DNA of 16,211 nucleotides from Erythrobacter donghaensis (GCF_001557325.1 NZ_LSJS01000290.1:1-16211), one strand, 5' to 3'; shown: positions 6,968 to 15,851, counted from the first letter of the stretch. Notes: a model not told the origin generated them from the sequence alone. Numbers and translations: made by a program.

Positions 6968-7690
6968 TCAGCCGATGCGCTCGCGGTGGAGGCCCTCGAA
7001 GCCTTCGGCCAGCAGCGCCGTCAGCCGCTCGGCGACGACCTCCGGGCCCTTGAGCGTGGAGGCATCCTCGCCCGGATAGGCGCGCGCGCGCATCTCGGTG
7101 CGGGTGGCGCCGGGGTCGATGATCGCGACGCGAAGGGGCGACAGGCGCTCGACTTCTGCGGCGTAGGTTTCGAGCAGGTTCTCGAAGGCGGCCTTGGTGG
7201 CGCTGTATGCCCCCCAATAGGGCCGCGGGGCAGCCGCGACCGAGCTGGTGAGGCCGATGATCTTGCCCGCCTTGGCGCGGCGCAGCAGCTGATCGAACCC
7301 GGCGATCAGCGCCTGGGTCGAGACCACATTGGTCAGCAGCGCCTGGTTGAACTGCTTGGGCTCCATCTGCGAGGCCGGGGTCAGTTCGGGCAGGTAGGCG
7401 GCGGCGAGCACCATGATGTCGAGCGTGTCCCAGCGCCCCGCGATGGCGCTCGCCAGCCGCGACACGGCATCGGGCTCGGTCAGATCGAGTGGGGCGATGG
7501 TCGAGGTGCCGCCGGCGGCATGGATCGCGTCCTCCACTTCCTCAAGCGCCTTGACCTTGCGCGCCACAAGAATGACGTGCGCGCCCGCGGCGGCGAGCGC
7601 CTTGGCGGTGGCCGCGCCGATCCCGCGGCTCGCTCCAGTGACAAGCGCGGTCTGGCCGGCGAGCGGCTTGGCAGTGGTGGTGTCGGTCAT
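6968..7690 (-). CDS. Short-chain dehydrogenase/reductase (SDR)
   Basis: A 240-aa classical-length NAD(P)-dependent oxidoreductase of unknown substrate. The nucleotide-binding motif TGASRGIG is at 18-25, Asn121 lies in the active-site helix, the catalytic serine is in GLTSSVA (149-150), and the YxxxK pair is Tyr162/Lys166 in YSATK. PGATRTEM (193-200) closes the cofactor pocket. The usual NNAG structural motif is replaced by VLAAA (94-98), as in some SDR subfamilies. Arg44 after the second strand (LVARK) suggests NADP rather than NAD. The gene starts six bases after the purF stop on the same strand, so the two are almost certainly co-transcribed. From memory, this neighbour pair is common in related alphaproteobacteria, but a role in purine metabolism is not established. 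Confidence 0.88.
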   Translation of the reverse strand: MTDTTTAKPLAGQTALVTGASRGIGAATAKALAAAGAHVILVARKVKALEEVEDAIHAAGGTSTIAPLDLTEPDAVSRLASAIAGRWDTLDIMVLAAAYLPELTPASQMEPKQFNQALLTNVVSTQALIAGFDQLLRRAKAGKIIGLTSSVAAAPRPYWGAYSATKAAFENLLETYAAEVERLSPLRVAIIDPGATRTEMRARAYPGEDASTLKGPEVVAERLTALLAEGFEGLHRERIG

Positions 7691-7696
7691 GATCGG

Positions 7697-9184
7697 TCAG
7701 GCAGCCTTGGGATCAGCGAAGGGAAGCTGGGCGCTCCTCGCCTCGGCGAGCGCGAGGTCGGTGAGCGAGGTCGGGTAGTCGCCGGTGAAGCAGGCGTCGC
7801 AGAACTGCGGGCAGGCCTTGTCGCGCCCCTGCTTGCCGACCGCGCGGTAGAGCCCGTCGATCGAGATGAAGGCGAGGCTGTCGGCCTTGATGAACTCGCG
7901 CATCGGTTCGAGCTCCATGCGCGCGGCGAGCAGCTTGGAGCGTTCGGGGGTGTCGACGCCGTAGAAACAGGAATGCGCGGTCGGCGGGCTGGCGACGCGG
8001 AAGTGGATCTCCGCCGCGCCGGCCTCGCGCATCATCTCGACGATCTTGAGGCTGGTGGTGCCGCGCACGATCGAATCGTCGATCAGCACGATGCGCTTGC
8101 CTTCAACGAGGGCGCGGTTGGCGTTGTGCTTGCGCTTGACGCTCGAATGGCGCTGGCCGTCGCCCGGCTGGATGAAGGTGCGCCCGACATAGTGCGAGCG
8201 GATGATGCCGAGCTCGAAGGGCAGCCCCGATGCTTGCGCAAAGCCGATCGCGGCAGGCACCCCGCTGTCGGGCACGGGGACGACGAGGTCGGCCTCGCAC
8301 GGAGCCTCGAGCGCGAGCTCGATACCGATCGCCTTCCTCGCTTCGTAGACCGAGCGGCCCGCAAAGACAGAGTCGGGGCGGCTGAAATAGACGTGCTCGA
8401 AGATGCAGGGGCGCGCGGGCGGGCTGCCGAAGGGGCGCACGGAGCGGATCTCGCCGGCGAAATCGACCAGCACCAGCTCGCCCGGCTCGATCTCGCGGAT
8501 CAGTTCGGCGCCGACGACGTCGAAGGCCACGGTTTCGGAGGCGAACAGGATCGCGTCACCCATGCGGCCCATTACCAGCGGGCGGATGCCGAGCGGGTCG
8601 CGGCAGGCGATCATGCCCTCGGGCGTCATCACGATCAGCGCATAGGCGCCCTCGACCAGCCGCAGCGCGTCGACCAGACGGTCGGCGATAGTGGGGTAGC
8701 GGCTTGTGGCGACGAGGTGGATGATCACCTCGGTGTCCGAGGTCGACTGGAAGATCGAGCCCTTGTTGACGAGGTCGGCGCGCAGGGTCTGCGCGTTGGA
8801 GATATTGCCGTTGTGCGCCACCGCGAAGCCGCCGCTGGCAAGGTCGGCATAGAGCGGCTGGACATTGCGCAGCCCCGCGCCGCCGGTGGTCGAATAGCGC
8901 ACGTGGCCCGCTGCCATGTGGCCCGGCAGCGCGGCGATCGCCTCGGAGCTGGAGAAATTCTCGGCGACATGCCCGAGGCCGCGGGTGGCGTAGAATTCGC
9001 TGCCATCGAAGCTGACGATCCCGGCCGCTTCCTGACCGCGGTGTTGGAGCGCGTGGAGGCCCAATGCGGTGGTCGCCGCCGCCTCGCTGGCGCGGATCGC
9101 GCCGAAGATGCCGCATTCCTCGCGCAGCTTGTCGCCATCACCATCAAGGAAGGGATGGGTCACATTCTGAAGGTTCATCGGCAT
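7697..9184 (-). CDS. purF: Amidophosphoribosyltransferase
   Basis: First committed step of purine synthesis: PRPP plus glutamine gives 5-phosphoribosylamine. The 495-aa protein has the N-terminal glutamine-hydrolysing Ntn domain, with the nucleophile expected at Cys24 in REECGIFGA after removal of a 23-residue propeptide, and HNGNISN (124-130) in the glutamine site. The phosphoribosyltransferase domain carries the PRPP loop IVLIDDSIVRGTTS (365-378). Cysteines 260, 406, 462 and 465 match the 4Fe-4S ligands of the Bacillus subtilis type, so this is an iron-sulphur PurF made as a proenzyme. The start is set at 9184 (MPMNLQ) by the proenzyme length; ATG 9178 is equally possible. The open frame continues upstream through non-family sequence. 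The gene heads the purF-SDR unit. Confidence 0.95.
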   Translation of the reverse strand: MPMNLQNVTHPFLDGDGDKLREECGIFGAIRASEAAATTALGLHALQHRGQEAAGIVSFDGSEFYATRGLGHVAENFSSSEAIAALPGHMAAGHVRYSTTGGAGLRNVQPLYADLASGGFAVAHNGNISNAQTLRADLVNKGSIFQSTSDTEVIIHLVATSRYPTIADRLVDALRLVEGAYALIVMTPEGMIACRDPLGIRPLVMGRMGDAILFASETVAFDVVGAELIREIEPGELVLVDFAGEIRSVRPFGSPPARPCIFEHVYFSRPDSVFAGRSVYEARKAIGIELALEAPCEADLVVPVPDSGVPAAIGFAQASGLPFELGIIRSHYVGRTFIQPGDGQRHSSVKRKHNANRALVEGKRIVLIDDSIVRGTTSLKIVEMMREAGAAEIHFRVASPPTAHSCFYGVDTPERSKLLAARMELEPMREFIKADSLAFISIDGLYRAVGKQGRDKACPQFCDACFTGDYPTSLTDLALAEARSAQLPFADPKAA

Positions 9185-9402
9185 CACCAGACCTGTTCGC
9201 GTGCACACCCGCGTTGGCGCGCCCCTCCAATGGCGATGTGACGGATCAATTACAAGGGAAAGGAGCCCCGCCTTGCCCGGCTTTTTGGCGACCGGCGTGT
9301 GACACCCACGCCCGGGGGGGAGCACGCCCACAGGGATTGCCGCGCGGGCCGCGGCACCCTACATGCGGCGGCAACTTCCTCTATGGGCGCACCTTACCGC
9401 AC
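9185..9402. promoter_or_regulatory. Divergent intergenic region between purF and lolC
   Basis: These 218 bases hold the promoters for both directions. Visible in them are a strong AAGGAG (9260-9265) on the plus strand before a nine-codon TTG mini-ORF (9273-9302), a run of seven G (9314-9320), and a stable hairpin at 9332-9360. I see no confident -35/-10 pair, no purine riboswitch architecture and no clear PurR-type operator. The lolC ATG at 9403 lacks a good Shine-Dalgarno sequence. Confidence 0.45.
9332..9360 (+). other. GC-rich hairpin in the probable lolC leader
   Basis: TGCCGCG (9338-9344) pairs perfectly with CGCGGCA (9350-9356) around a five-base loop. An outer AGGG/CCCT pair (9332-9335 with 9357-9360) extends the stem past a two-base bulge. 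It ends 42 bases before the lolC start. There is no U-run, so it is more likely a leader structure than a terminator. Confidence 0.4.
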
Positions 9403-10656
9403 ATGCTCTCCCCCTTCGAATGGATGATCGCCAAGCGCTACCTCTGGCCGGGCAAGGGGGAGGCTTTCATCGCGCTGGTCGCGGCGATTTCGGTCGGCGT
9501 GGTCTCGCTCTCGGTCGCGCTGCTGGTGGTCGTCATGAGCGTCATGAACGGCTTTCGCGGCGAGCTGCTCGACAAGATCACCGATCTGAACGGCCACGCC
9601 GTGGTGCAGGCCGTCGGCGGCCGGATCGAGGACTGGCAGACCGTGCTCGCGGCGCTCGAGAAGACGCCGGGCGTGGTCTCGGCGACGCCGATGATCGAGA
9701 AGCCGCTGCTGGTGAACTTCAACGGCAATGTCGACGGCATCCTGCTGCGCGGCCAGACCGACAAGGACCTCGCCGGCCTGTCTGAAAAGGTGCTGCTCGG
9801 TGATATCGCCAGCCTCTCCGCGCCGCCCGCCCCCGAGGGCTTCGCGCGCGTCGCGGTCGGCAGCCGGCTGGCGCAGAACCTCGGCATTCGGGTGGGCGAT
9901 GTCATCACCATCATCAACCCCGCGGGCCGCTCCACCCCCTTCGGCACCACCCCGCGCCAGGTGCCCTACGAGGTCGGCGCGATCTTCGAGGTCGGTATTT
10001 CCACCTTCGACGAGAAGTTCGTCATGCTGCCGCTCGCCGAGGCGCAGAGCCTGCTCCTGATGGGCGATGCGGTGGCGCAGATCGAGGTCAACGTCGACGA
10101 TCCCGACAAGGTCGGCACGATCCTCGCACCGGTGCGGGAGACGCTTTCGGGCCGCACCGTGATCTCCGACTGGAAATCGATGAACTCGGCGCTGTTCGAG
10201 GCCTTGCAGGTGGAGCGCGTGGCGATGTTCTTCGCGCTCTCCTTCATGGTCGTGGTTGCCTCGTTCAACATCCTGTCGAGCCTCGTGATGCTGGTGCGCG
10301 CCAAGACCCGCGACATCGCGATCATGCGCACGATGGGCGCGACGCGGCGCTCGCTGCTCAAGATCTTCGTCACCACCGGCACCACCATCGGCGTGATCGG
10401 GACGGGGACCGGGCTGCTGCTGGGTTCGGTCATCCTGTTCTTCCGCGAGCCCATCGTCGCGGGGATCGCTTTCGTCACCGGCCAGCAGATCTGGGACCCC
10501 GAGGTGCGCTTCCTCTCGACGTTGCCGTCGCGCACCGATCCGTGGGAGGTGTTCGGGATCGTCTGCCTTGCGCTTGGCATGAGCTTCCTGGCGACGCTCT
10601 ATCCGGCGCTCAAGGCGGCCAATACCGATCCGGTGCAGGTGCTGCGTTATGAGTGA
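9403..10656 (+). CDS. lolC: Lipoprotein-releasing ABC transporter permease, LolC/LolE family
   Basis: Inner-membrane permease that extracts mature outer-membrane lipoproteins and passes them to the chaperone LolA. The 417-aa protein has the expected FtsX/LolCE layout: one transmembrane helix at about 21-48, a large periplasmic domain (about 50-270), then three helices at about 274-298, 321-347 and 382-404. The N-terminus [20 protein letters not shown] and the first-helix end VMSVMNGFR are family signatures. The cytoplasmic loop [17 protein letters not shown] (298-314) is the contact with the ATPase. The C-terminus ends in [17 protein letters not shown]. Only one permease gene is present here, so the transporter may use it as a homodimer, with a second copy elsewhere not excluded. 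The last eight bases overlap lolD, which implies coupled translation. Confidence 0.93.
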   Translation: MLSPFEWMIAKRYLWPGKGEAFIALVAAISVGVVSLSVALLVVVMSVMNGFRGELLDKITDLNGHAVVQAVGGRIEDWQTVLAALEKTPGVVSATPMIEKPLLVNFNGNVDGILLRGQTDKDLAGLSEKVLLGDIASLSAPPAPEGFARVAVGSRLAQNLGIRVGDVITIINPAGRSTPFGTTPRQVPYEVGAIFEVGISTFDEKFVMLPLAEAQSLLLMGDAVAQIEVNVDDPDKVGTILAPVRETLSGRTVISDWKSMNSALFEALQVERVAMFFALSFMVVVASFNILSSLVMLVRAKTRDIAIMRTMGATRRSLLKIFVTTGTTIGVIGTGTGLLLGSVILFFREPIVAGIAFVTGQQIWDPEVRFLSTLPSRTDPWEVFGIVCLALGMSFLATLYPALKAANTDPVQVLRYE

Positions 10657-11320
10657 TATCGTTGTCCTGAAGGGCCTGAAGCGCACCTTCGAACAAGGGG
10701 GCGAGCGGATCGAGGTGCTGCGCGGGGTCGATCTTGCGATTGCGCCCGGAGAGATCGTCGCACTGCTCGGCCCCTCGGGCTCGGGCAAGTCGACGCTGCT
10801 ACAGGCCGTCGGCCTCCTGGAAGGCGGGTTCGAGGGCGCGATCACCATCGCCGGCACTGCGGCCGAAGCGCTGGCGGGCGACGCGCGCACCAAGCTCAGG
10901 CGCGAGCATCTGGGCTTCGTCTACCAGTTCCATCACCTCCTCCCCGATTTCGACGCGCGCGAGAACGTGGTCATGCCGCAGATGATCCTCGGCACACCCC
11001 GCGCCGAGGCGGAGGCGCGGGCCGACAGCCTGCTCGCCAACCTCGGGCTCGGCCACCGCCTGACCCATCGCCCGAGCCAGCTTTCGGGCGGCGAGCAGCA
11101 GCGCGTCGCCGTCGCCCGCGCGCTCGCCAACCGGCCGACGCTGGTGCTGGCCGATGAGCCGACCGGCAATCTCGACGAGCACACCTCCGAGACGGTGCTC
11201 GCGCAGTTCCTCGCGCTGGTGCGGGGCGAGGGCAGCGCGGCGCTGGTCGCGACCCACAACGAGCGGCTTGCGGCGAAGATGGACCGGGTGGTGCGGCTGA
11301 AGGACGGCGTGCTGATGTAG
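10649..11320 (+). CDS. lolD: Lipoprotein-releasing ABC transporter ATP-binding protein
   Basis: ATPase that drives lipoprotein release with the permease encoded just upstream. The 223-aa protein has Walker [10 protein letters not shown] (41-49), the Q-loop Gln93 in [11 protein letters not shown], signature LSGGEQQR (145-152), Walker B LVLADEP (165-171) with the catalytic Glu170, and the H-loop His203 in VATHN. The segment [19 protein letters not shown] (92-110) is typical of LolD and separates it from general MacB/FtsE ATPases. Its ATG lies inside the end of lolC with an 8-base overlap, so equal production is expected. It sits directly on the membrane side of the LolC complex in the cytoplasm. 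Confidence 0.94.
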   Translation: MSDIVVLKGLKRTFEQGGERIEVLRGVDLAIAPGEIVALLGPSGSGKSTLLQAVGLLEGGFEGAITIAGTAAEALAGDARTKLRREHLGFVYQFHHLLPDFDARENVVMPQMILGTPRAEAEARADSLLANLGLGHRLTHRPSQLSGGEQQRVAVARALANRPTLVLADEPTGNLDEHTSETVLAQFLALVRGEGSAALVATHNERLAAKMDRVVRLKDGVLM

Positions 11321-11375
11321 GATAGGTCGCATGGCTCCGGCGCGGCGCAGGATGGCGCGCAAAGGAGATTGCACC

Positions 11376-11660
11376 ATGGTAGACCATCCCAGCACTTTCG
11401 GCAGCGAAACCAACCGCTCGGGCGAACACGCTTGGGATGATCGCGCGCGGATCGTCTCGGCCAACCAGAGCGACAAGCTCGACGGCGGCGGCATCCCACT
11501 GCTGCGCGGCACCTTTGCCGAGATGATCCGCCGTATCGCCTTGCTCACCGAGGAAGACCGCGACGGCTACGTGATCGAGAAGGCCGGGGACCGCATCTAC
11601 ACCGCCGCCGAGGCGATGGCGCTTGCCAGCCGCCCCGACTTTCCCGCACAAGACCCCTGA
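11376..11660 (+). CDS. Small protein of unknown function (94 aa)
   Basis: I do not recognise a domain. The start at 11376 (MVDHPSTFGS) is chosen because AAAGGAGA (11361-11368) lies seven bases upstream, an ideal ribosome binding site; the open frame extends 15 codons further up without one. The protein is soluble and mixed-charge, with no signal peptide or membrane helix. Residues about 43-60 (LRGTFAEMIRRIALLTEE) look like an amphipathic helix, and 61-80 read as a short strand-turn-helix (DGYVIEKAGDRIYTAAEAMA). Its codon use matches the neighbours and it lies 55 bases behind lolD and 28 bases before the glutathione peroxidase gene, so it is a genuine and probably co-transcribed gene. Confidence 0.75.
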   Translation: MVDHPSTFGSETNRSGEHAWDDRARIVSANQSDKLDGGGIPLLRGTFAEMIRRIALLTEEDRDGYVIEKAGDRIYTAAEAMALASRPDFPAQDP

Positions 11661-11688
11661 GACCATCCACGTCGTTCAGGGGGCACCG

Positions 11689-12168
<480 letters not shown>

Positions 12169-12310
12169 CAGATTCGTCACCTCGGCCCCGAGCCGGGGGC
12201 GCTCGCAGCCGAGAGCGGTTCCTGATCAAGTCCGGGAGGATGGCTCTTGAGCCAGTTTCCTGTGGAAGCTGCCCTTGGCGCTCGCGGTCCGGATGCGCAT
12301 ATTCGCGCCC
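12169..12310 (+). promoter_or_regulatory. Intergenic region before dnaE
   Basis: 142 bases between the peroxidase stop and the preferred dnaE start. An interrupted inverted repeat CTCGGC (12181-12186) / GCCGAG (12208-12213), with a smaller GC hairpin inside, lies just after the peroxidase gene and could end its transcript, though no U-run follows. A GGGAGG at 12233-12238 looks like a ribosome binding site but no suitable dnaE start follows it. No clear promoter boxes are visible. Confidence 0.35.
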
Positions 12311-15300
12311 ATGCCTTTCGCCCCCTTCGTCCCCTTGCGCGTGCTGTCGTCCTATTCGATGCTCGAAGGGGCGATCGATCCCAAGGACATCGCCAAGCTG
12401 GCAAAAGAGCGCGGCTTTCCGGCGATCGCGATCTGCGACCGCAATGGCCTCTACGGCATCATGGCCTTCGCCGCCGCGTGCAAGAACGAGGGCGTGCAGC
12501 CGATCATCGGCACCTTGCTGGGCGTCGCGCGTGGGGATGACAGGGGCACGGTCGATTACCTGCCGCTCTTCGCGCAGGACGATGCGGGGTACGACAACCT
12601 GTGCCACCTCGTCTCGGCCGCGCATCTGGATCGCCCTCTCGAGCGCGATCCGCATGTCACGCTCGCCGACCTCGAAGGCCGCACAGATGGCCTGATCGCG
12701 CTGACCGGCGCGGGCGAGGGCGGGGTGACGCGCTTGCTCGCCGAAGGGCAGCAGGATGCCGCCTTGCGCCTCATCGAAAAGCTCGAGGCGCTGTTCCCCG
12801 GACGGCTCTATATCGAGCTCGCCCGCGCGGGCGATCCGCTGTGCGAGCGCGCCGAGGACGCGCTGGTCGATCTCGCCTACGCCCGCGACCTTCCGCTGGT
12901 CGCCACCAACCCCGCCAATTTCGCCGAGCCCCACATGCACAAGGCACACGACGCCATGCTGTGCATCGCCCATTCGACCCAGATCGAGGCGGATGATCGC
13001 CCGCGCTCCAATCCGCAGGCCTTCGTCAAGCATGCGAGCATGATGGAAGAGGCCTTCGCCGACCTGCCCGAGGCGACCGCGAACACCCTCGTGATCGCCC
13101 AGCGCTGCGCCTTCGCGCCGCCCTATCGCAAGCCGATCCTGCCGAGCCTTGCAGGCGACCTTGCGGGCGAGGCGCGGATGCTCGCCGAGGATTCGCGCGC
13201 CGGCCTCGAGGCGCGGCTCGCCGCCTATCCCGATCTCACCGAGGAGGAGCGCCGGGTCTATTTCGAGCGGCTCGAATTCGAGATCGACGTGATCGTGAAG
13301 ATGGGTTTTCCCGGCTACTTCCTGATCGTTGCCGACTTCATCAAGTGGGCCAAGGAACAGGGCATTCCCGTGGGGCCGGGGCGCGGTTCGGGGGCGGGCT
13401 CGGCGGTCGCCTGGGCGCTGACCATCACCGATCTCGACCCCATCAAGCTGGGCCTCCTGTTCGAACGCTTCCTCAACCCCGAACGCGTCTCGATGCCCGA
13501 CTTCGATATCGACTTCTGCGAAACCCGCCGCGGCGAAGTGATCCGCTATGTGCAGGCGAAATATGGCAGCGATCACGTCGCGCAGATCATCACCTTCGGC
13601 AAGCTGAAGGCCCGCGCGGTGCTGCGCGATTGCGGGCGCATCCTGCAGATGAGCTACGGGCAGGTCGACCGGCTGTGCAAGATGGTGCCCAACCACCCGA
13701 CCGACCCCTGGACCCTGCCGCGCTCATTGAATGGCGCGGCGGATTTCAAGCGCGAATACGACAACGACAAGGAGGTGAAGCGCCTCGTCGACCTCGCGAT
13801 GCAGCTCGAAGGCCTGCCGCGGAACTCCTCGACCCACGCGGCGGGCGTGGTGATCGGCGACCGGCCGCTCGCCAAGCTGGTGCCGCTCTATCGCGACCCG
13901 CGCTCGGACATGCCGGTGACGCAGTTCGACATGAAGTATGTCGAAAGCTCGGGGCTGGTGAAGTTCGACTTCCTCGGGCTGAAGACCCTGTCGGTGCTGA
14001 GGAAGGCTGTCGACCTGCTCGAAAAACGCGGCATCGCCATCGATCTGGGCGCGCTGCCCTTGGACGACGCGCAGGTCTACACCCTCATGCAGGCGGGCAA
14101 CACGGTGGGGGTGTTCCAGCTGGAATCCGAAGGGATGCGCCGCACGCTCAAGGCGGTGAAGCCGACCAATTTCGGCGACATCATCGCGCTCGTCTCGCTC
14201 TACCGCCCGGGCCCGATGGACAACATCCCGCTGTTCGGCCAGCGCAAGGCGGGCCTCGTGCCGATCGAATACCCGCACCCCAAACTGGAAGGCATCCTTG
14301 CCGAGACCTACGGGATCTTCGTCTACCAGGAACAGGTGATGCAGGCCGCGCAGGTGCTCGCGGGCTATTCGCTCGGTGACGCGGACCTGTTGCGCCGCGC
14401 GATGGGCAAGAAGGTGCAGGCCGAAATGGACGCCCAGCGCGGGCGTTTTGTCGAGGGCTGCAAGGCGGTCTCCGACATCGAGGCGAAGCGCGCCAACGAG
14501 CTGTTCGACTTGATCGACAAGTTCGCCGGCTACGGCTTCAACAAGTCCCACGCCGCCGCCTATGCGCTTCTCGCCTATCAGACCGCGTGGATGAAGGCGC
14601 ATTACCCCGAGGAATTCTACGCCGCCTCGATGTGCTTCGACATGCACCAGTCGGAGAAGCTGAACGTCTTCGTCGACGATGCGCGCCGCTACCCCAACGG
14701 GCAGGGCGGCATCGAGGTGCTGCCGCCCTGCATCAACGCCTCGGAGGCCGAATTCACCGTCGAGCAGACCGCCACCGGCTATGCGGTGCGCTATGCCCTC
14801 GCGGGCATCCGTAATGTCGGCGAGAAGGCGATGGAGGCGATCGTCGCCGAGCGGCAGGAGGGTGGGGCTTATGTGAGCCTCAAGGACCTGTTCGAGCGGC
14901 TGCCGCAGGGCACCATGAACCGCCGCCAGCTGGAAGGCCTGATCTGCGCGGGAGCCTTCGACGGGCTGGAGCCCGACCGCGGGCTGCTCTTCGCCAATGC
15001 CGAGCATCTGATGGCGGTCGCCGACGCTGCGATCCGCGAACGCTCCAGCGGGCAGGCAGGGCTGTTCGGCGGCGATGCGGGGCCGGCGGAGGAACTGCGC
15101 CTGCAACCCTGCGCGCCGTGGTCGCGCCCCGAAAAGATGGCCAAGGAACGCGAGAACTTCGGCTTCTACTTCTCCGCTCACCCCGTAGCGCAATATCGCG
15201 AGGCGGCCTCGGCCAATGGCGCGCGCACCTATCAGAGCCTGATGGAAGCGGGCGCGCCGCCGGGCGGGCGCGGGACGGCGGTGATGGCGGCGTTGGTCGA

Positions 15301-15811
15301 AGGCATCAACAAGGCGCGCACCCGCAAGGGCGGCACCTTCGTTCGCGCGGATTTCTCCGATTCCTCCGGTCAGTTTTCCGCCGCCTGTTTCGAGGAATCG
15401 CTGGTCCCCGATTTCGAGCGCTGGGCCGCGGCCGGCGAATGCCTTCTGCTGACGGTCGAACTCGATTCGCCCAACCCCGACGAGCTCCCGCGCCTCACCG
15501 TGCGCGGCGCGCGGCCGCTTGCGGCGGTGAGCGGGACGACCGCAATGGAGCTCTCGGCGGAGATTGCCACGCCCGAAGCCTTGCGCGAATTGCGCATCGA
15601 GCTCGATGCCGCGCGTGGCGATCGCCCGACCGGCGCGGGCGAGGTGGTGGTGACACTCGCGCTCGCCGATGGCGGGCAGGCGCGCATGTGCCTCGGGCGC
15701 AATTTCGTGCTGACGGGCGAACTCGCCGAGCGGCTCGCCGGCGTCGCAGGGATCGCCAAGGTCAACCTCGCGCCCTTGAAGAAGCGCGGGAACCTGCGGC
15801 TCGTCGCGTAG
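12311..15811 (+). CDS. dnaE: DNA polymerase III alpha subunit (replicative polymerase)
   Basis: Catalytic subunit of the chromosomal replicase, 1166 aa from the preferred start (E. coli DnaE has 1160). The order is an N-terminal PHP domain, the C-family polymerase core, a helix-hairpin-helix region and an OB-fold C-terminus. The three catalytic aspartates are Asp399 and Asp401 in PDFDIDF and Asp553 in KFDFLGLKTL. GPGRGSGAGS (near 356-365) and YRPGPMDNIPLFG are core motifs. QAGLF at 915-919 is the expected sliding-clamp contact. The start at 12311 (MPFAPFVPLRVLSSYSML) aligns residue for residue with the E. coli N-terminus. ATG 12293 and an upstream TTG are in frame, and none has a good Shine-Dalgarno sequence. 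The PHP domain has lost metal ligands: Leu12 and Ser14 replace His and Asp, and CDRNGLYG replaces the usual TDH-type motif. Confidence 0.95.
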   Translation: MPFAPFVPLRVLSSYSMLEGAIDPKDIAKLAKERGFPAIAICDRNGLYGIMAFAAACKNEGVQPIIGTLLGVARGDDRGTVDYLPLFAQDDAGYDNLCHLVSAAHLDRPLERDPHVTLADLEGRTDGLIALTGAGEGGVTRLLAEGQQDAALRLIEKLEALFPGRLYIELARAGDPLCERAEDALVDLAYARDLPLVATNPANFAEPHMHKAHDAMLCIAHSTQIEADDRPRSNPQAFVKHASMMEEAFADLPEATANTLVIAQRCAFAPPYRKPILPSLAGDLAGEARMLAEDSRAGLEARLAAYPDLTEEERRVYFERLEFEIDVIVKMGFPGYFLIVADFIKWAKEQGIPVGPGRGSGAGSAVAWALTITDLDPIKLGLLFERFLNPERVSMPDFDIDFCETRRGEVIRYVQAKYGSDHVAQIITFGKLKARAVLRDCGRILQMSYGQVDRLCKMVPNHPTDPWTLPRSLNGAADFKREYDNDKEVKRLVDLAMQLEGLPRNSSTHAAGVVIGDRPLAKLVPLYRDPRSDMPVTQFDMKYVESSGLVKFDFLGLKTLSVLRKAVDLLEKRGIAIDLGALPLDDAQVYTLMQAGNTVGVFQLESEGMRRTLKAVKPTNFGDIIALVSLYRPGPMDNIPLFGQRKAGLVPIEYPHPKLEGILAETYGIFVYQEQVMQAAQVLAGYSLGDADLLRRAMGKKVQAEMDAQRGRFVEGCKAVSDIEAKRANELFDLIDKFAGYGFNKSHAAAYALLAYQTAWMKAHYPEEFYAASMCFDMHQSEKLNVFVDDARRYPNGQGGIEVLPPCINASEAEFTVEQTATGYAVRYALAGIRNVGEKAMEAIVAERQEGGAYVSLKDLFERLPQGTMNRRQLEGLICAGAFDGLEPDRGLLFANAEHLMAVADAAIRERSSGQAGLFGGDAGPAEELRLQPCAPWSRPEKMAKERENFGFYFSAHPVAQYREAASANGARTYQSLMEAGAPPGGRGTAVMAALVEGINKARTRKGGTFVRADFSDSSGQFSAACFEESLVPDFERWAAAGECLLLTVELDSPNPDELPRLTVRGARPLAAVSGTTAMELSAEIATPEALRELRIELDAARGDRPTGAGEVVVTLALADGGQARMCLGRNFVLTGELAERLAGVAGIAKVNLAPLKKRGNLRLVA

Positions 15812-15842
15812 AAAAAGAGGGGCCGGATCGCTCCGGCCCCTC
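15812..15842 (-). terminator. Rho-independent terminator of the OmpA-family gene, shared convergent gap with dnaE
   Basis: A perfect 11-bp GC-rich stem (15817-15827 with 15832-15842) closes on the tetraloop TCGC. On the minus strand it is followed at once by TTTTT (15812-15816), the classic intrinsic terminator for the leftward OmpA-family gene that stops at 15852. For dnaE, transcribed from the left, the stem is preceded by the A-run and followed by CTGGCTTCGTT, so it could end that transcript less efficiently. Confidence 0.88.
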
Positions 15843-15851
15843 CTGGCTTCG

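Noticed and set aside
6986..9241. 751-codon plus-strand open frame antisense to the dehydrogenase and purF genes
   Set aside because: Its predicted protein is low-complexity Arg/Gly/Ala/Asp-rich sequence with no family features, and it mirrors two conserved genes on the other strand. Long antisense frames are common in GC-rich DNA with strong third-position bias.
9185..9402. Purine or PRPP riboswitch upstream of purF
   Set aside because: I looked for the conserved three-way junction of purine riboswitches and found only simple hairpins and a G-run on either strand.
9394..10893. 499-codon minus-strand open frame opposite lolC and lolD
   Set aside because: Shadow frame of two well-supported genes, with biased composition and no recognisable motifs.
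13724..15193. 489-codon minus-strand open frame opposite the dnaE core
   Set aside because: It runs antisense to catalytic and clamp-binding parts of DnaE and has the same shadow-type composition.
15812..15842. Terminator dedicated to dnaE
   Set aside because: The T-run lies on the minus-strand side of the stem, so the primary orientation serves the OmpA-family gene; any effect on dnaE is secondary.
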